Positions 19,401-27,179 of a stretch of 64,000 nucleotides of DNA are shown here, in pieces. The translations under genes were made by a program, and so were the position numbers. The stretch is from assembly GCA_963575745.1 (NCBI GenBank), contig CAUYUJ010003687.1, positions 12,501-76,500 on the forward strand, read 5' to 3'. The number at the start of each line of letters is the position of its first letter. Position 1 is the stretch's first letter. Under the pieces are notes generated by a model, which worked only from the letters and a program-made list of their open reading frames with translations, was not told the DNA's origin and ran no database searches. Origin of the DNA: Prorocentrum cordatum. Lineage: Eukaryota; Sar; Dinophyceae; Prorocentrales; Prorocentraceae.

Positions 19401-20654
19401 CGGGCGATGCTGGCTGAGGCGTCGGGGTTCGAGACCGACGGGCGGGACGCCCTCGTTCCGCCCTTCTACGCGTCCAGGCGCAGGAGGGCCGCCACACTCA
19501 TCAGCTCTCCGAGCCCTGGCCGCCCTGCGCTCATCCCGTGGTGCGTCTGCGGCCTCTGCATCTCTCTGGGAGCCGCGGCGCCGACCGCCGGCCAAGGGCT
19601 TAGTGGAGCTGCGCCGCCCGCGCCCGCTCGCCCTCCGCGCACTCCTTTCGTGCGCGATTCTCACCTCACCTCCGCGTATCTCGACCGTCGTTCGAGATCG
19701 ATTGATGCCTTCGAGCTGTGGTTAGCAGAACACACTGGCGTGCCACCCGCCACGCTTTACCGAAGCGGGATACTTCTCGCCCGTTTCCTAGCGACCTTCG
19801 GCGTGTGGCTTCATGATGCAGGTTTTCCCCATTATATTTTGGTCCACGCCATCTTGGGAATCCAGAGCGCCCATCCGCATTGGAAGGCCTTTCTGACAGA
19901 AGCTTGGGACGTAGCGAAACAATGGAAGCTTGCGGAGCCGCCAAAGCTCCGTCCCCCCTTGCCACGCGCGCTGCTGCGCGCCATGGTCGGGCTCTGTCTC
20001 GCCTGGGACTGGCCTGTGATGGCGGCACTGCTGCTCATGGGCTTCACGATGTTCCTCAGGCCTGGCGAACTGCTGGCGTCCCGCCGCTGTGACCTGTCGC
20101 TTCCGTGCGACCGTCTCGAAGTCGAAGGAGATGCTTTTCTTTCGATTCTTGTTCCAAAGACCAGAAGAACGTACCCGACGCAACATGCTCGCTGCTCCGA
20201 TCGGGGCACGGTGAAGATATTGAATCTTGTGTTTGGGAGGCTGGCTTCCACCGATCCTCTCGCCCCCTTCGGTGCGAGCGGCTTCCGTACTCGGTGGAAT
20301 CATCTGCTTTTGGCTCTGGGCGTCCCCCTTGCCAAAGCAGGTCAGGGGCTCAACCTGACGCCCGCTTGTCTGCGGGGCTCTGGCGCAACAGACTTTTATA
20401 TCGCCACGGAAGACGTCCCTCGCGTCTTCTGGCGAGGGCGCTGGCGTCAGGCTTCCAGTGCCGAACGCTACCTGCAAGCCGCCGCCGCCTCTACAGTTCT
20501 TGCTGCGCTCCCCGAGCACGCGCGGGCTCGTATCTTGTTCTTCGCCACCGCCAGCGACCGCCTCGTCGCTTCGTTCCTCCAAGTCGGCCCCGCCGCTTGG
20601 CCTGCCCTGCTTGCGGCCGCCCGCCAAAACCTTGTCACTTCGCAAGGTCCTTGA
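13395..20654 (+). CDS. YR element polyprotein: RT - RNase H - J-domain - RS linkers - tyrosine recombinase
   Basis: A single open frame of 2419 residues. About 296-620: DIRS-type RT, with fingers VPKDSDFDRLILNP, motif A Cys-Asp-Asp at 435-436, motif B Gly490 in MGDNMAVEIAN and motif C Ile-Asp-Asp-His at 535-538. About 690-890: RNase H with TDASLGWGG (Asp707), a HINILET Glu, VLLDSK, and a final Asp in VHRADDPTR. About 1096-1163: a J-domain with HPD at 1124-1126. About 1480-1500 and 1610-1680: Arg-Ser-rich stretches. About 1775-2000: an unidentified folded region (SALAWRLNIGGEK onward). About 2080-2419: tyrosine recombinase with Arg2222 (LRPGEL), Lys2255, Arg2327 (CLRGSGAT, the usual His of HxxR missing), Trp2350 and nucleophile Tyr2359. 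The first ATG is at 13395; a later Met near residue 98 is also possible. Known relatives encode RT, RNase H and YR with other accessory domains (methyltransferase in DIRS, hydrolase in Ngaro). Confidence 0.9.
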   Translation: MLLRPRREEYVPPPRPSLCSEPLLGSLGHFGRRLPQSSAPSRGPAAPEVGVPAGACSPSGTSAALAKVAPFVADLSALLRLFPGANIDITHWAAALSQVGMGARCSLGSFSRSSMRAMDRDGPYLLGPPPRDPWPCPPAPPLGPPPDGLSARRRERWRLRRAARTLAQYSVIALNWLTLGHPSLAPAEARVRATVSPCQEGVRTRIERLCRIAVRLARGGKSDLGRAFAKFDSTEVSLHGLATHVAALEASFTSSSSVPAPMRHCPTGAPPVPGSLATAAAWDSTQAEPFDLKVRASRIKWDYSPEFDPVPFLSDARVREAFLDPEVMRLPASEWPAGQKGARVHMDRAELWALLQKWDACGALYLTPASDLAWDEACGAFRVPKDSDFDRLILNPTVVNSRCASISSSTQRLGQGFLLCRLGLAPGEWLAVSCDDLREFYYTFRVPPARARRNALRVRLPSSRFKAFRAWRPELEGVDVAPCLNALAMGDNMAVEIANSAHEGVLHSFGALRPHEQVVHRSPFPRGPFVEMLNIDDHTGFQKLSWRGSAPRPDDPCRRDREVFAACDAGYPRVGLIQHPGKRARGETHKVVVGAEVEGRIGIVCAPLVRTVALCRLTLIQIYLGITTRSLLASLVGCWVQVFLYRRPLLAIFTHVYNFLSRLATEDGIEYDLPPYVRDELLACTFLAFTAITDLRAQPCPELFGTDASLGWGGVVRAPISPQLSAELWRRSEHGGWHTILHNRSLLAVLSRGVPVGPELTQLHHDLGLPSLEPPVAPRWVTELSESLRFRLAYKWEFRMPRHINILETTVYKSLCKYCCVRLPDSRIPVLLDSKVALGATAHGRSSSPGLSHVLSTTLPYVIGGGLYMGGMYVPTDVHRADDPTRNRAVRPPSRAPPAWLVEAERGEFTRFDCIAYADSRSAFPTCLWGRFVAQLVARGPEGLLSHRWAAAPTLPLGAGMAADAAGDGAQGDALDPSGAAESNSEAALASGERRGPRNALFADSGRRFTSTADASPKAPVFSEGGARGPDPAAASAGSAPPAAKRPPPLALRSKAAAAPPPAIGGGSSRVGSQEAPKGATAATPRVFQRAARVSASRQLLGVVDGASRSTIEAAFRRQSLVYHPDRTPAHLGAGERAARALKWKQLCDAKSVLLQALSQAAAPPAAPSTGGDGPAARAFAQAKAAGKGARKGKLAPGSAMALQALEEAVSSRVALASAELAPRAALPASGAPLPSRVSSALATRAAESDAILASAVSRGRVELDALRTARADATRRTVQAPARGEGERAVARAELAEGMADRAYFRRLREAASREAAGLPRTAPVQLGRDWRKTLRAVLHNAEVSTGLANADRAARAGDAPASSTGRSLADVEAEGPRALARPADDPASSFSRREGRAVRARLGPREEAVEDQPNRGGHAPHSASRTGAARNKRAKKQRRASTAALPAPEEGAATTPGRRSRRTANARHWAGAARPSSAAGVGPPPRSRSPARSRTRSPNPYGTDHTSPSGGGSSLPIDVSSAPEEPSGPPAGEASEGPHTPEGSPPASARSRSRAEPACEEDSPTELEDVVLSALTDSSVDLERVVAGLNPEVLRRLQAAFPRRAETSPPAARAAARSRSRGRGPRAGPEPPRPVPPPPSPPRHHSRGRAASRSRAPLGRRAVRSPRVAPKRRPSPATSQRPAGSRADSAAQATPTSVGMRSSSDAVAAPQGGGRAAEEGGSSSGFVRGRASEPELPLSGAHSGDAESAAAAAFAARRTASAAAEQPLPPGAASALAWRLNIGGEKITVVRWGPAWQAAFQSAASWLRTFAPAGAAEPEGKDDLHCLLRALHAYKRLFQTGGAEPIDEASWLHPYAAVVEPEAIPAHADLQAMGAGAIRGIGLGSKIEQRRRAGKLACLFDFLYHVQDSHGAIPAALWGSHSPPSEILDAFAEVVPVPHHSGLTSSAARSELAEAAAAARAEPRPPFDWPTLEKGDALPAEIEAGARRAYRNMGGSFSSARAMLAEASGFETDGRDALVPPFYASRRRRAATLISSPSPGRPALIPWCVCGLCISLGAAAPTAGQGLSGAAPPAPARPPRTPFVRDSHLTSAYLDRRSRSIDAFELWLAEHTGVPPATLYRSGILLARFLATFGVWLHDAGFPHYILVHAILGIQSAHPHWKAFLTEAWDVAKQWKLAEPPKLRPPLPRALLRAMVGLCLAWDWPVMAALLLMGFTMFLRPGELLASRRCDLSLPCDRLEVEGDAFLSILVPKTRRTYPTQHARCSDRGTVKILNLVFGRLASTDPLAPFGASGFRTRWNHLLLALGVPLAKAGQGLNLTPACLRGSGATDFYIATEDVPRVFWRGRWRQASSAERYLQAAAASTVLAALPEHARARILFFATASDRLVASFLQVGPAAWPALLAAARQNLVTSQGP
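16680..16883 (+). other. J-domain coding segment within the YR polyprotein
   Basis: Residues about 1096-1163 of the polyprotein. It reads LLGV, then a helix with AFRRQSL, then YHPDR (His-Pro-Asp at 16764-16772), then a loop with Gly-Ala-Gly and a third helix WKQLCDAKSVL. This is the helix II - HPD - helix III pattern of DnaJ/Hsp40 J-domains. It is bounded on both sides by Ala/Pro-rich linkers, as an inserted module would be. J-domains stimulate the ATPase of Hsp70. Confidence 0.88.
18491..18540 (+). repeat. 50-bp internal direct repeat of YR element, copy 2
   Basis: Second copy of the 13372-13421 repeat, lying inside the polyprotein between the RS-rich linker and the unidentified domain. Here it is translated as GMRSSSDAVAAPQGG. 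Confidence 0.9.
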
Positions 20655-20665
20655 GCACGGGTATG

Positions 20666-20823
20666 GCTGCCTCGCCGACATCGGCGACCAGACGGACTCC
20701 ACCGTCTGACGCGCGGCGCCCCGGCTTGAGCGCGCGGGACGGGCCTGCCCATTTTGGGCCGCCCCGCGCGCGCACGCCGCGGCCGCGCTCGGAGACAGCT
20801 CGCTAGCGCGCGAGCGGGAGAAT
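20666..20823 (+). repeat. YR element split repeat B1
   Basis: A 158-bp repeat beginning 12 bp after the polyprotein stop and identical to B2 (20913-21070) except at 20805/21052. Its last two bases overlap the first two of A2, defining the probable AT crossover core. Confidence 0.95.
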
Positions 20824-20877
20824 GCTTCTTCTATTCTCTGTGAGCAAGCTCCTGCTGTCTCCGCAGCTTCTCAGCCC
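20822..20877 (+). repeat. YR element split repeat A2
   Basis: Exact copy of A1, directly adjoining B1. It is followed by a 35-bp spacer (20878-20912), partly CTC-rich, before B2. Confidence 0.95.
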
Positions 20878-20912
20878 CCCTCCCTCCTCCTCCCACTCTA
20901 AGGCTGACGGGC

Positions 20913-21070
20913 GCTGCCTCGCCGACATCGGCGACCAGACGGACTCCACCGTCTGACGCGCGGCGCCCCGGCTTGAGCGCGCGGGACGGGCCTGCCCATT
21001 TTGGGCCGCCCCGCGCGCGCACGCCGCGGCCGCGCTCGGAGACAGCTCGCTGGCGCGCGAGCGGGAGAAT
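20913..21070 (+). repeat. YR element split repeat B2 (3' end)
   Basis: 158-bp repeat that ends GGGAGAAT immediately before the ATC array. It forms the 3' boundary of the element. Confidence 0.95.
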
Positions 21071-21636
21071 CATCATCATCAACATCATCATCATCATCAT
21101 CATCGGGACGCCATCATCATCGTCACCATCATCACCATCATCATCATCATCATCGGGACACCATCATCATCATCATCATCATCATCAACATCAGCATCAT
21201 CATCATCACCATCTTCGGGCCACCATCATCAAAACCAGCATCACCATTACCTCATAATCATCCTCATCATCAACATCATCATCATCGGGACACCATCATC
21301 GTGATCATCATCATCATCCACATCATCATCATCGGGGCACCATCATCATCACCACCATCATCAACAGCATCATCAACATCAGCATCATCATCATCGTCAT
21401 CATCATCGGGACACCATCATCATCAGCAACACCATCATCATCACCATTATCATCTCATCATCATCATCAATAACATCATCAGGATCATCATCATCATCAT
21501 CATCATCATCGGGACACTATCATCATCAGCAACATCATCATCAACATCATCGTCATCGGGACACCATCATCATCACCACCATCACCATCATCACCATCAT
21601 CATCAGCATCAGTATCATCATCAACATCGTCAACAA

Positions 21637-21667
<31 letters not shown>

Positions 21668-21776
21668 GTCATCATCATCATCATCATCATCATCATCGGG
21701 ACACCATCCTCATCACCATCATCATCATCATCAACATCACCATCATCATCATCATCATCATCATCAACAACATCAA

Positions 21777-21817
<41 letters not shown>

Positions 21818-21828
21818 ACATCAACATG
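21071..21828. repeat. ATC microsatellite with GGGACACC interruptions (right flank)
   Basis: About 750 bp of ATC/CAT triplets with GGGACACC-type interruptions near 21105, 21154, 21285, 21333, 21405, 21511, 21557 and 21696. It is continuous in character with 10379-10689. Confidence 0.95.
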
Positions 21829-22083
21829 CGAGGCCGCGGCGTCCGGCGAGCGGGGCGAGGGCGCTGCTTCGGGCGCGAGGGGTAGGGGTGGGGCCTAAAC
21901 CCGTGGTGCCTCCTGGGCGGGCAGCGGCCCTTTAGGCTTGCCTAAGGGGTGCCGTTGTCCCCGTGCGGCTCTTGGTTGCCCTGGTGCTCCCAGTTGTCGT
22001 GCGGGTCCAGGTTTCATCGCGGGCTTGGGTGCCTTCCCCCTGCCCAGAGCGGGGGCTGTGCGACGCACGCCGTCCGCCGAGGG
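21829..22083. other. GC-rich spacer
   Basis: Non-repetitive GC-rich sequence between two ATC arrays; no gene seen. Confidence 0.6.
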
Positions 22084-22086
22084 GGG

Positions 22087-22137
<51 letters not shown>

Positions 22138-22345
22138 GTCATCATCATCGGGACACCGACGGGACACCGACGGGACACCGGCCGGACACCGGCGGGACAC
22201 CGCGGGCCACCAGCCCCCGGAAAGGAATCATTTGGTCCAGCCGCGCCTCAGCTGGAGGCGGGGCACTGGCGGGACACCGCGGGCCACAGGCCCCCGGAAA
22301 GGAGTCATTTGGTCCGGCCGCGCCTCAGCCGGAGGAGACTTTCTT
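22084..22345. repeat. ATC tract, GGGACACCG minisatellite and a ~75-bp duplication
   Basis: An ATC array (22084-22150) passes into five copies of GGGACACCG-type units. Then comes a direct duplication of a segment containing CCCCCGGAAAGGA and TCATTTGGTCC, at about 22192-22260 and 22271-22340. This shows GGGACACC acting as a minisatellite seed next to ATC, as in the array split by the YR element. Confidence 0.85.
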
Positions 22346-22625
22346 CTCGCCCGCCCACGCAGCTTCGCCTCGCCCGCACGCACGGCACGCACGAACACGA
22401 AACCGAAACCGATTTCCCGGTAGTGGGGCTCTCCGTTCCACTTCGATCTCACCCCCTCACCTCCGATGCCATTGTTCGTCCCCCTAGAGTGGTGATGCGA
22501 AAAGCAAAAGACGATCGGGTGGGGCGAAGGCCAGTTCACCCGCGGGGGCGCGATGCGCGAGGTTAGGCGCCCTAGGGGACGTTTGACTTCTACCTGGAGG
22601 CTCCCAGCCTGCTCCCAGCCATCTC
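22346..22625. other. Unassigned spacer
   Basis: Low-copy-looking sequence without recognisable coding content. Confidence 0.5.
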
Positions 22626-22905
22626 GGAGGGCCCTCCTCCTCCTCCTCCTCCTCCTCCTCCTCATCCTCCTCCTCCTCCTCCTCCCTCCTCCCCCTCCCC
22701 CTCCTCCTCCTCCTCCTCCTCCTCCTCCTCTCTCCTCCTCCTCCTCTCTCCTCCTCCTCCTCCTCCTCCTCCTCCTCCTCCTCCCCTCACCCCCTCCCCT
22801 CCTCCCCTCCTCCCCTCCTCCTCCTCCTCCTCCTCCTCCTCCTCCTCCTCCTCCTCCTCCTCCTCCTCCCCCTCCTCCTCCTCCCTCCTCCTCCTCCTCC
22901 TCCTC

Positions 22906-22936
<31 letters not shown>
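22626..22936. repeat. CTC/TCC microsatellite
   Basis: About 310 bp of CTC triplets with few slips. Glu/Gly/Arg-rich minus-strand frames are artefacts. A short GGA tract follows at 23070-23099. Confidence 0.95.
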
Positions 22937-23100
22937 GCCGCCCCTCCGAGCGCGCCGCCGGATCTGCTTTTGGCTGCGCCTGGTCGGACCAATGCACTCC
23001 GGCCCCTGCGCGGCTCGAGACCCGCTAGCTCGCCCTGCCTCGCGGGTGTCGTCAAGAACAGCCCGCAGCAGGAGGAGGAGGAGGAGGAGGAGGAGGAGGG

Positions 23101-23520
23101 GAGGGGCAGGGGAGTGCGAAGCTTCGAGCTTCGGTTGTTTGTTCCCCTGCTGCGGGCAAGAGACCTTTAGTATCCGAGTATCAGCATCCACTGCGTCTCG
23201 GAGTTTCGGGCTCCTTTCCAAGGAGGCCTGAGAAGCAGTGGAGGTGGATAGAAGTTTGCACGTGAGTAGCGAAGCCAGATCATCATCCGTGCCTATTGCG
23301 TCTCGGGCTTTCTACCCAACCGTCCAAGACGTCGTGAATGCGGACGCAAGTCTCGAACACAACCCTAACCTTGTTCCCTTGCTGCTGTTCCTGCCAGGCC
23401 TATGCATATGTCAGATGTTAGCCACCACTGGTTGGTCGATGCATGTGACAGCCAGCACGGGACTAGGGTACACTCTAACCTCTGTGGTAAGGTCCACCTT
23501 GGCTTCGGAGCGGGGGGGGG
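23101..23520. other. Low-copy sequence with a short open frame, unassigned
   Basis: Moderate-GC sequence with a plus-strand open frame from an ATG at 23238. It has a hydrophobic stretch (LVPLLLFLPGLCICQMLA) but soon runs into the GGCCTCTTGGGG repeat. There is no recognised domain, so I do not call it a gene. Confidence 0.4.
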
Positions 23521-23529
23521 TCCTTGGTT

Positions 23530-24300
23530 CCTCTCGCAGTGGAGGCCTCTTCGGCGGCGTTTTGGAGGCCCCTTCGGGGGCCTCTTGGGGCCTCTTGGGT
23601 GCTGCCTCTTGGGTGCTTCTTTGGAGCCTCTTGGGGGCCTCTTGGGGGCATCTTGGGCAGTCTTGGGGCGCTCCTGCGCCGTTTGGCTCCTTCGGAGGCC
23701 ATCCTGTGGGCCTCTCGCGGCCGCGTTAGGGCTCTCTAGGGGTCCTCATGGGCTGTCTTGGGGGCCTCTTGGACCGTCCTGGGGGCTTAATTGGGCCGTC
23801 TTGGGGCCATATTGGGCCGTCTTGAGGCGCTCTTGCGCGGCTTGGCCCCTGGGGAGGTCGTCCTGTGTGCCTCTCGCAGCCGCCTCGGGGCTCTCTGGGG
23901 GTCCCCTTGGGCCGTCCTTGGGGGTCCCCGAAGGCCGTCTTCGGGGCGTCTTGGGGCCGTCTTGGGGCCCTCTTAGGGGGCCTCTTGTGTCGTGTTGGGG
24001 CCATTTCGGAGGCTGCTTGGGCCGTCATGGGCCCCCGAGAGTCGAAAAAGGCGAGAACGCTAAAATCCTTGAAAGACCTGGTTGGAAACCATGATTTTGG
24101 CCTCTGGAGGCGCTCTGGGGGGTCCTCTTGGGGCCCCTTCTTGGAAGCATTTTTGGGCCCTCTTGGGGCCATTTGGGACCGTCGTGAGGTCGTCTTGGCC
24201 CGTCTTGAGCCCATCTTGAGCCGTCTTGACGCACTCATGGAGCCCCAAGACACCCAAGAGGCCCAAATCGTTGATCTCCCATAGGTCTTCGTACGTTTTT
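23530..24300. repeat. Degenerate 12-bp minisatellite family (GGCCTCTTGGGG), copy A
   Basis: Dozens of diverged copies of a roughly 12-bp unit (GGCCTCTTGGGG, GGCCGTCTTGGG). An embedded non-repeat anchor lies at about 24038-24110 (AAAGGCGAGAACGCTAAAATCC, with GATTTTGGCCTCTGG downstream). Because the period is a multiple of three, all frames stay open, giving Leu/Gly/Trp-rich plus-strand and Pro/Arg/Lys-rich minus-strand pseudo-proteins. Confidence 0.8.
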
Positions 24301-24540
24301 GGGCTCCAGAAGGTGGGGGCACCCTGGTCGGCGGATCCCCTGGGGGGGTTAGGGGGGAGACATAAGAATGGAACATAACACATTTTGGACAAATTATGCA
24401 ATCATTGGATCTGTTGGATACGTTGCATTAGGACTTCCGCTCCGCTGCGCGACCTGCCTGCCTCCGGCAGCACGTCACTTCCGGACGTGGATTCCTTTCG
24501 TTTTGTGGGGCGCACGTCTGGAGCAAGTACAGTCCAGATG
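24300..24540. other. Spacer between copies A and B of the 12-bp family
   Basis: Contains a CGGCGGATCCCC / GTTAGGGGGGAGAC segment that resembles the sequence after copy C near 33380-33415. It may be the conserved end of the dispersed family. Confidence 0.4.
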
Positions 24541-24890
24541 TTGTGGGGCCTGGTGGAAGCCTCTTTGGGGCCTCTTGGAGGCCTCTTGGGGGCCTCTTGT
24601 CGGCTTCTTGGGGCCTCTTGGTGACTTCTTTGGAGCCTCTTGGGGCCTCTTGGGGGCATTTTGGGCAGTCTTGGGGCGCTCTTGCGCCGTTTGGCTCCTT
24701 CGGAGGCCATCCTGTGGGCCTCTCGCGGCCGCGTTAGGGCTCTCTTGGGGTCCTCTTGGGCCGTCTTGGGGGCCTCTTGAAAACAGTGATTTCCTCTGGA
24801 GACGCTCTGGGGGGTCCTCGTGGGGCCCTCGTGGGCCTTCTTGGGGGCTTTTTGGGGCTCTTGGGGTCATCTTGGACCGTCTTGAGCTCG
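24540..24890. repeat. GGCCTCTTGGGG family, copy B
   Basis: Same minisatellite as copy A, with the anchor GTGATTTCCTCTGGAGACGC near 24785. Two stretches are nearly identical to copy A (for example 24665-24735 against 23645-23725). Confidence 0.8.
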
Positions 24891-25069
24891 TCTTGACAGG
24901 GAATCCTGTTATTTGTGTCTATATTATTTGTGTGTCCGTGTCCTTGGGCCGCTCTCAGGGTCGCTCCGGCCCTCCAGGCAGCCTGTGAGACCGGGAGGGA
25001 GCGCGCCTGTTCGTGCCGCCAGGCGCGGTGGCGGACTGCGCGTCTACGAATGTTGCAAGTTCTTCGAGT

Positions 25070-25188
25070 CGGAGGAGGTGGAAGATGACGATGAGGATGA
25101 GGATGAAGATGATGACGAGGATGAAGAGGATGAAGGGGATGAAGATGATGAAGAGGATGAAGAGGATGAGGAGAAGAGGATGAAGAGA

Positions 25189-25283
<95 letters not shown>

Positions 25284-25745
25284 TATGATGAAGAGGATGA
25301 AGAGGATGAAGAGGATGAAGAGGATGAAGAGGATGAGGATGAGGATGATTATGATGCTGATGATGATGATGCTGATGCTGATGCTGATGCTGCTGCTGGT
25401 GATGATGCTGATTATGAAGATGATGAAGATGATAAAGATGATGAAGATGATGAGGATGATGATGAGGATGAGGATGATACTGATGCTGATGCTGATGCTG
25501 ATGCTGATGCTGCTGATGCTGCTGATGCTGATGCTGATGCTGATGCTGACGCTGATGCTGACGCTAATGCCTGACGCTGATGCTGACGCTGATGCTGATG
25601 CTGCTGCTGATGATGATGATGATGATGATGCTGATGATGATGATGATGATGATGCTGATGCTGATGCTGATGATGATGATGATGATGATGAGGAGGAGGA
25701 GGAGGAGGAGGAGGAGGAGGAGGAGGAGGAGGAGGAGGAGGCTGA
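25070..25745. repeat. GAT/GAG/GCT triplet microsatellite
   Basis: Long GAT runs mixed with GAG, GCT and GAC, ending in a pure GGA run. The Met/Asp/Glu-rich open frames across it are artefacts. Confidence 0.95.
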
Positions 25746-25899
25746 CGGCGGTGTCGGCGACGAGGGGGACGAGGGAGGAGGAGGGAGGACGAGAGAGGAG
25801 GAGGAGGTGGAGGAGGAGGAGGGCGGAGAAGATCGAAGCGGAGCAAGAGGAAGCGGAGGAACTGACTGCCTGATTCACCGAGCTGGCTCAAACACCCGA

Positions 25900-26620
25900 G
25901 CCGTGAGAGGGCAGTTTGAAGCCAGAGGGGGCGAGGAAATTTCGCCAGGAAGATGGTACCTCGCTTGTAGTTTTATACCAGGGGGTGAAACATTTCAATG
26001 GCAGCTTGAATCCAACCAAGGTGTTGAGCATATTCCCCTGGCAGTTTTCAGCCAGAGGGGTGTGGAGATGTCGGCGGTAGGTTTAGCCAGGGGGGCTGAG
26101 GACATTCCGCTGGCAGGTTAACGCTAGGGGGTGAGCATACTTAGCTGGCCATTTTAACCGAAGGGGATGAGGATAATTCGCTGGCACTTTTAAGTTAGGG
26201 GGATGAGGATACGTCGCTGGCAGTTTCAAGCCACGGAGGTGAGGAGATTTCGCTGGCAGTTTCAAGCCAGGGGGGTGATGAGATGTCGCTTGCAGTTTGC
26301 AGCCAGGGGGGTGAGGACATTTGGCTGGCAGTTTGAAGCCGTGGGTTGGTGGGTATGTCGCTCGCTGTATTTAAGCCTGGGGGTGAGGATATGTCGATGG
26401 CAACTTGAAGCCACGGGTGGTGAGGATATGCCGCTGACACTTTTGAAGCCAACGGGGAGGATACTTCGAATCCATGTTTAAGCCAAGGGGGTGAGGATTT
26501 TCCGCTGGTAGTGTTAATCGAGGGGGCAGCATATGTCGCTGGCAGTTTTCAGCCCAGGGGTGGAGGAAACTTAGTTGGCAGTGTGTCCCTAAGGGGCTGT
26601 GGATGTTCCGCTGGAGAGGT
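25900..26620. repeat. ~40-bp minisatellite array
   Basis: About 17 diverged copies of a 38-42-bp unit resembling GCTGGCAGTTTGAAGCCAGG followed by GGGTGAGGATATGTC. Confidence 0.85.
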
Positions 26621-27070
26621 CCTCCTTGAGGCTCTTCTTTGGGACGACAGTTGACGTGCGCTGCGTGCAGCCTGAAGTTCCCGCGGCAGGGCCACATCAG
26701 AAGCGCGCAGGAGACAGAACACTTGACGAGGGGAGTGAGAGTAGCGTGCGCAGAACGCAGGCACCTCGGGTTGAATGCGCGCAGTTGGCAGGCGCATCAG
26801 AGCAGCGGCACGTGCAAGATAAAACTACCGAGGTCGGCGTTCTCCGTGGCGGGTGGGAACGTCGCGCGCGCAGAGAAAAATTGACCATTGAAGTGCAAGG
26901 CCTGCAGATGATAAGTACACGTGTTGGTGACCATTTGCGAGATCGCTTCGGCAATGGCGGTGCAAGTGCGGAATCCCGTGGAATGATGACCGGGAGGGGG
27001 AGGGGATAGAGCGAGAGGAAAGACGAGGGCTACGATAATGAGAACGCAAAGACGGAGCAGGAATAAGAGG
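26621..27070. other. Unassigned low-copy sequence
   Basis: A plus-strand open frame near 26639-26884 begins with LTCAACSLKF and later has paired Cys and His residues, vaguely zinc-finger-like. The spacing fits no standard finger, so no gene is called. A GGA tract follows at 27071-27108. Confidence 0.35.
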
Positions 27071-27179
27071 AGGAGGAGGAGGAGGAGGAGGAGGAGGAGG
27101 AGGAGGAGCTTTCCCAGCTTTCCCCCTCAGCCACGGTGGCTGTCGGTCGCTCGGCGGCCGCGCGCGCTGCGCGGCCACC

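Larger units (their letters stand above)
10690..21070 (+). mobile_element. Complete tyrosine-recombinase retrotransposon (Ngaro/PAT-like, split direct repeats)
   Basis: Ends are defined by split direct repeats: A1 10690-10745, then the ORFs, B1 20666-20823, A2 20822-20877 and B2 20913-21070. A1 and A2 are identical over 56 bp; B1 and B2 differ at one base in 158. Joining B2 to A1 in a circle would recreate the internal B1/A2 junction, the arrangement known for PAT and Ngaro elements. Both flanks are the same ATC/GGGACACC array, and no target-site duplication is evident, as expected for recombinase-mediated insertion. Three plus-strand ORFs are intact (10782-11246, 11306-13246, 13395-20654). 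RT of DIRS type, RNase H and a tyrosine recombinase are all recognisable. Near-identical repeats and open frames point to a recent and possibly active copy. Confidence 0.9.

Noticed and set aside
21001-21885. Ser/His/Ile-rich ORF over the ATC array
   Set aside because: Produced by ATC/CAT triplets, with no independent evidence of coding.
24913-26121. Met/Asp/Glu-rich 402-residue ORF
   Set aside because: It spans a GAT/GAG microsatellite; long runs of single residues are repeat artefacts.
26639-26884. C2H2 zinc finger
   Set aside because: Cys and His residues are present but their spacing fits no known finger and the ORF is short.
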